Of a DNA stretch of 5,585 bases, positions 5,416-5,585 are shown piece after piece. Source of the stretch: an uncultured Collinsella sp. (GTDB taxonomy: Bacteria; Actinomycetota; Coriobacteriia; Coriobacteriales; Coriobacteriaceae); NCBI GenBank assembly GCA_900549275.1, contig URNU01000108.1, positions 1-5,585 on the forward strand. The letters run 5' to 3'. The notes under the pieces were generated by a model. That model did no database searches and had not been told where the DNA came from. It saw nothing but the letters and a program-made list of their open reading frames with translations. The first letter of the stretch is position 1, and every line of letters starts with the position of its first letter. The position numbers and the translations under genes were made by a program.

Positions 5416-5585
5416 ATGGATGCTGCGATCCAGTACATCTTGTACTTTGCCGTGCTCGTCGTCTTGGCCGTTCCGCTCGGTCGGTTCATGGCCCATATCA
5501 TGGATGGTGAGCATACGTTCCTGTCGCCTGTGATTGCTCCTGTGGAGCGTGGCGTCTATCGTCTGCTTCGCATCGACGCGGCAGA
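5416..5585 (+). CDS. kdpA: KdpA, potassium-binding subunit of the K+-transporting ATPase (3' truncated by window edge)
   Basis: The first 56 codons of KdpA, the membrane channel-like subunit that selects and translocates K+ in the KdpFABC P-type ATPase. Residues 4-20 form the first membrane helix. They are followed by the family's conserved PLGRFMAHIM segment (20-29; E. coli has a similar ARPLG region) and by PVERGVYRLLRID (42-54), matching the conserved VERxxxRxLG-type element in the first periplasmic loop. GAGGAG at 5397-5402, inside kdpF, lies 13 nt before the ATG, a slightly long but usable distance; coupling to kdpF translation is likely because the genes are 3 nt apart. The rest of KdpA, and presumably kdpB and kdpC, lie off the right edge. 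The selectivity loops cannot be checked here. Confidence 0.94.
   Translation, partial: MDAAIQYILYFAVLVVLAVPLGRFMAHIMDGEHTFLSPVIAPVERGVYRLLRIDAA

Noticed and set aside
5248..5514. 88-codon - strand frame opposite kdpF and kdpA
   Set aside because: It is antisense to kdpF and kdpA, which have family features and ribosome sites; it is a shadow frame.

Overview
The window looks like chromosomal DNA from a GC-rich anaerobe, most plausibly a Coriobacteriia member such as Collinsella. The reasons are GC-rich codon use, strong Shine-Dalgarno sites, a FeoB protein followed by a Cys-rich FeoB-associated membrane peptide, and a KdpD of the usual multidomain type. The genus is an inference. Two metal-ion transport loci meet tail to tail here, and nothing in the window resembles a mobile element, CRISPR array, tRNA or rRNA.

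Left part (1-1510, + strand): the C-terminal half of the ferrous iron permease FeoB runs in from outside the window and ends at 1086, followed by an intrinsic terminator. Next comes a 66-residue FeoB-associated Cys-rich single-pass membrane protein (1262-1462) with its own strong ribosome binding site and a second hairpin terminator. Between this and the kdp locus lies a 19-bp inverted repeat around a 29-nt loop (1568-1634). It separates the converging transcripts and may be a dispersed repeat.

Right part (1649-5585): the kdp high-affinity potassium uptake locus. The sensor kinase gene kdpD and response regulator gene kdpE lie on the - strand, overlapping by 8 nt, so they are probably transcribed and translated together. 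A 244-bp divergent intergenic region separates them from kdpF (28 aa) and the start of kdpA on the + strand; kdpB and kdpC are expected beyond the right edge.

The divergent region holds most of the non-coding signal. There is an 11-bp-period direct repeat, typical of OmpR/KdpE-family operators, directly upstream of a weak -35 and a good -10 pointing at kdpF. Several short inverted repeats are present, and the kdpF leader can form competing hairpins. The inferred circuit is: KdpD senses low potassium or a related signal and phosphorylates KdpE, and KdpE binds the tandem repeat to activate kdpFA(BC), and possibly also affects kdpDE.
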